Source of the DNA: Peptoniphilus asaccharolyticus DSM 20463
Lineage (GTDB): Bacteria > Bacillota > Clostridia > Tissierellales > Peptoniphilaceae
Assembly (NCBI RefSeq): GCF_900176115.1
Contig: NZ_FWWR01000009.1
Span: forward strand, 868,001 to 932,000
Direction: 5' to 3'
Length of the DNA: 64,000 nt
Positions within the stretch are counted from its first letter, which is position 1; every line of letters starts with the position of its first letter. The notes beneath the pieces are model-generated. The model was not told the origin of the DNA and did not search any database. It worked only from the letters and a program-made list of their open reading frames with translations. Positions 61,561 to 64,000 of this stretch are shown piece after piece. A program made the translations under genes and the position numbers.

Positions 61561-61977
61561 ATGGATACTTTAGCTAAAAGAATTAAAAATTTAAGAGAAG
61601 AAAAAGGTCTATCTCAAAAAGAGTTGGCTAATTATCTTAATATAAGCAACTCTACTTTATCTCAATATGAAAGTGGAGTTCGAGTTCCTAGTGATGACAT
61701 TAAAATAAAAATAGCCCGATACTTCAACGTCACAACAGACTATCTTTTAGGAAATTCAAACGTCAAACAACTAAGCAGAAAAGATGAAATAGACATACAA
61801 AAAGACCTAGAAGAAATGAAAAAAGACATGACCAAAGGAACTCTAAGGCTATCCCTAGACGGAGAAATAGTTGATGACGAAATCAAACAATTTATCCTAG
61901 ATAATATGGAAAATACACTAATCCTAGCCAAGATAAAAGCCAAAGAAAAATTCAATCCAAACAAAAACAAAAAGTGA
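61561..61977 (+). CDS. CI-like phage repressor
   Basis: 138 residues. AKRIKNLREEKGLSQKELAN then YLNISNSTLSQYESGVRVPS is an XRE HTH; the C-terminus is helical and short, without a LexA-type protease. Anti-repression is thus probably through ImmA-like cleavage by the 63584 gene. GAGGTG before the ATG. Confidence 0.88.
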   Translation: MDTLAKRIKNLREEKGLSQKELANYLNISNSTLSQYESGVRVPSDDIKIKIARYFNVTTDYLLGNSNVKQLSRKDEIDIQKDLEEMKKDMTKGTLRLSLDGEIVDDEIKQFILDNMENTLILAKIKAKEKFNPNKNKK

Positions 61978-61990
61978 TTAAGGTGATACT

Positions 61991-62371
61991 ATGGAAAAAG
62001 TATATAAAGTGATAGAAATCTTAAATTCAAATGAATTAATTGTAAATTATGGACAATCTGATGGTGCAAAAGAAGGTAGAAAGCTAAATATTACTGTTAC
62101 TGGAGAAAATGTAATAGATCCTGAAACAAATAAAATTTTAGGAACTCTTGATATTATCAAACAAGAATTAGAAGTATATAAAGTTTATTCTAATTTTTCT
62201 ATTTGTCGTCATATAACATATGAACAAAGAGATTATTCAAAACCTTTCGGAGTTAAAACTAAAACGGTAGAAATAACCCATCCCCTAAACATAAAAAAAG
62301 ATGATGCTACCAATAGATGGCCTACGACTATTCCTCCTGTTGAAGTTGGAGATGTAGTAAATATTTTATAA
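61991..62371 (+). CDS. Hypothetical protein after the repressor
   Basis: 126 residues. VIEILNSNELIVNYGQSDGA ... GRKLNITVTGENVIDPETNK, ILGTLDIIKQELEVYKVYSN: beta-barrel pattern similar to FlgT-C-like domains. Follows the CI-like gene by 13 bases; likely the same operon. Confidence 0.55.
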   Translation: MEKVYKVIEILNSNELIVNYGQSDGAKEGRKLNITVTGENVIDPETNKILGTLDIIKQELEVYKVYSNFSICRHITYEQRDYSKPFGVKTKTVEITHPLNIKKDDATNRWPTTIPPVEVGDVVNIL

Positions 62372-62387
62372 ATTACATTATTTTTTG

Positions 62388-62502
62388 TTGATTTTTCAAA
62401 ACTTATTAAGTATAATGATTAATATACGGGGTAGGGTATAGCCTTACCATCTGCAGAGACCTGACATTATACTTATGTATTTTGTCAGGTCTTTTGTTTT
62501 GG
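62388..62502 (+). ncRNA. AbiF-type antitoxin RNA with promoter and terminator
   Basis: Promoter TTGATT (62388-62393), 17 bases, TATAAT (62411-62416). The RNA would start near 62423, has a GGTA/TTACC stem (about 62431-62448) and ends at GACCTGAC/GTCAGGTC (62458-62491) followed by TTTTGTTTT, 10 bases before the Abi start codon. A conserved structured RNA upstream of AbiF/Abi_2 genes is known; the layout of RNA, terminator and toxin gene is that of type III toxin-antitoxin systems. I infer membership from position and structure. Confidence 0.7.
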
Positions 62503-62508
62503 TGAAAA

Positions 62509-63495
62509 ATGCAATACGATAAACCATTTAAAACTTATAGTGAACAAATAGAACATTTAAATATAGAATACAACTTAACAATAGATGATATTGAACTTGC
62601 TACTGCTCTACTCTCTACTTTCTCATATTATGATTTAATAAATGGCTACAAAGATTGTTTTATGGTTAACAATAAATATATAACCGGAACTACAATTGAA
62701 GATTTATACGTTTTCAATCAAATTGACAAGGATATTCAAAATCTTTTGTTTAAATACAGTGTTATAGTTGAAAATAGATTTAAAACTATTCTTGCATATC
62801 ATGTAAGTAAACAATTTGGAGTTGATATTTCTAATTATGTGTCTTTAAACGTTTTAAATCATAAAAAAGCTTATGAATCTAAGAAAGTTATTGATGATTT
62901 AAATAAAATTACTACTTCTACATATTGTCAACAACCTACAAAGCACTATCGCGATTTTAAAAATCATATACCCGCTTGGATATTGTTCAAAAACGCAACT
63001 TTTAGCACAACAATAAATTATTTTATGCTACTTAGTCTTAATTTACGAAACCAAATTTCACAAGATTTATATACTAGAAGTTACGATTGTAGTGATGAAG
63101 AAATGTTAAATTTCATAACTTCTTCATTAAAGATTGTTAAAAAGTTTAGAAATGTAATAGCTCATAATTTAAAATTTGTATCTACTCGTTCTAAAGACTT
63201 CTTGATATTAAAACATTTATCCAAAGAGTATAGTGGCAATCTTATATTAAGGTCTGATAACAACAATAACATTGGTAAAAATGACCCTTACTCAATGATA
63301 ATAGCGTTAATAACTTTACTAAATGAAAATTTTTTAATCCAAAATTTCATAAATGACTTTGGACGATTATTATATGTTTTAGAAGATAGCTTCGGAAAAA
63401 CTTTAATTCAAGATTATTTTAAGCATTGTCATTTGCCTAATGATTTAGAAAAACGTCTTAAAAATTATTTAACCAAAATACAAAGCAAAATTTAA
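62509..63495 (+). CDS. Abi_2/AbiF-family abortive infection protein (HEPN)
   Basis: 328 residues. KPFKTYSEQIEHLNIEYNLT at the start and YYDLINGYKDCF follow the Abi_2 pattern. The HEPN motif is KKFRNVIAHNLKF (R-N-V-I-A-H, Rx4H, about residue 216), which gives RNase activity in relatives. The start follows the terminator of the upstream RNA by few bases, so readthrough would express it. Such proteins stop growth or kill the cell on phage attack. Confidence 0.88.
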   Translation: MQYDKPFKTYSEQIEHLNIEYNLTIDDIELATALLSTFSYYDLINGYKDCFMVNNKYITGTTIEDLYVFNQIDKDIQNLLFKYSVIVENRFKTILAYHVSKQFGVDISNYVSLNVLNHKKAYESKKVIDDLNKITTSTYCQQPTKHYRDFKNHIPAWILFKNATFSTTINYFMLLSLNLRNQISQDLYTRSYDCSDEEMLNFITSSLKIVKKFRNVIAHNLKFVSTRSKDFLILKHLSKEYSGNLILRSDNNNNIGKNDPYSMIIALITLLNENFLIQNFINDFGRLLYVLEDSFGKTLIQDYFKHCHLPNDLEKRLKNYLTKIQSKI

Positions 63496-63583
63496 TATTT
63501 AAGGTAGTGATCTATACTGCCTTATTATTTTTAAATTCACATAGAACATAGGTTCATAAATATACTTAATAAGAGAGAATACT

Positions 63584-64000
63584 ATGGAAAATATAAAAAT
63601 AAATAGAATTATTAAAACAATATATAAAAAATATGGCACTAATCCATTTGAAATATGTAAAGAAAAAGATATTCTATTACAGTTTATAGATATGCCATTT
63701 ACCTTAAAGGGATATACAACAACTAAATACAGAACAAAAATCATATTTTTAAATAGTAAAAATACAGAATTTGAAAATGAGTTTACCTGCTTACATGAAT
63801 TAGGCCATATATTTTTAAAGCATCACGATAATATACTTTTTAATCAAACCTGTACTTTACACAACAATATCAAAGAAGAAACTGAAGCTAATTTCTTTGC
63901 CACTTCAATGATATTAAAAAAATATGATATATCCTCTTTCGCTGGCTTAAGTATAAAACAAATATCTTTTTTGACTGGCATTGAAGAATATAACTTAAAC
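63584..64000 (+). CDS. ImmA/IrrE-family metallopeptidase (partial, cut by window edge)
   Basis: 139 codons so far: TKYRTKIIFLNSKNTEFENE, then the zinc site TCLHELGHIFLKHHDN (HExxH) and EEETEANFFATSM-type third ligand region. ImmA-like enzymes cut phage repressors after damage to trigger induction. Placed after the repressor and Abi genes, as in many Firmicute prophages. Confidence 0.85.
   Translation, partial: MENIKINRIIKTIYKKYGTNPFEICKEKDILLQFIDMPFTLKGYTTTKYRTKIIFLNSKNTEFENEFTCLHELGHIFLKHHDNILFNQTCTLHNNIKEETEANFFATSMILKKYDISSFAGLSIKQISFLTGIEEYNLN

Larger units (their letters stand above)
20523..64000. mobile_element. PBSX-like contractile-tail prophage (right end outside window)
   Basis: Left end at the tRNA-Arg fragment. 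Gene order from right to left: repressor switch, replication genes, late regulator, terminase, portal, head, tail sheath and tube, tape measure, baseplate, tail fibre and lysis, matching the Xkd genes of PBSX-type phages. Four IS30 copies have inserted into it. No integrase is seen; it is expected to the right of 64000. Confidence 0.85.

Noticed and set aside
63499..63744. An 81-residue membrane-like frame on the minus strand
   Set aside because: It overlaps the start of the ImmA-like gene antisense and has no ribosome-binding site.

Overview
The window is AT-rich DNA with Firmicutes-type genes (strong AGGAGG ribosome-binding sites, TTGACA/TATAAT promoters, PBSX-type phage genes, a TnpX/TndX-type recombinase). 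It fits a low-GC Gram-positive anaerobe. Gram-positive anaerobic cocci (Peptoniphilaceae-like) are my best guess, but nothing here fixes the genus. Almost all of the window is mobile DNA.

Layout. (1) 1-2934: the start of an IS3-family transposase gene, cut from its ribosome-binding site by an ISL3 element (322-2926) that itself carries an IS30 element. (2) About 3000-17760: a decayed mobilisable element of the TnpX/TndX large-serine-recombinase type. It has an intact recombinase (17739-15907), a TetR - PEP-synthase/rifampin-phosphotransferase-like - MATE efflux operon behind a textbook operator, a replication-initiator-like gene, a TnpW-like protein and two methyltransferase genes (one broken). 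Its relaxase is only a C-terminal remnant and its sigma-like gene is frameshifted. An IS110 element sits inside it. (3) 17858-20474: a second, inverted ISL3::IS30 composite. (4) 20523-20567: the 3' part of a tRNA-Arg(ACG) with its terminator, which I read as one attachment-site arm of the prophage. (5) 20568 to past 64000: a contractile-tailed (PBSX/Xkd-like) prophage. Late genes run on the minus strand from terminase (51117) to lysis (23510). Replication genes and the repressor switch lie at 53-62 kb. An Abi gene with its small RNA and an ImmA-like peptidase lie at the right edge. The integrase is presumably beyond the window.

The most interesting part is the accessory load of the prophage. 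Next to the attachment site is a three-gene operon, HEPN-like protein / unknown / SecB-like chaperone (22102-20771), arranged like a toxin-antitoxin-chaperone system. Others are an AbiF-like HEPN protein with an upstream self-terminating RNA, a holin-like type I toxin with an antisense RNA, a RelB-Doc pair, a YafQ-RelB pair, HicAB, and a minor head protein fused to an ADP-ribosyltransferase. A classical -1 frameshift site (A AAA AAC plus hairpin) lies in the tail-assembly chaperone gene.

Six nearly identical IS30 copies occur in 52 kb, four of them with clean 4-bp target duplications. One splits the tail-assembly gene, so this prophage probably cannot make normal tails. Many disrupted genes differ from intact ones by single-base indels, several in homopolymers, so some may be sequence errors rather than biology.
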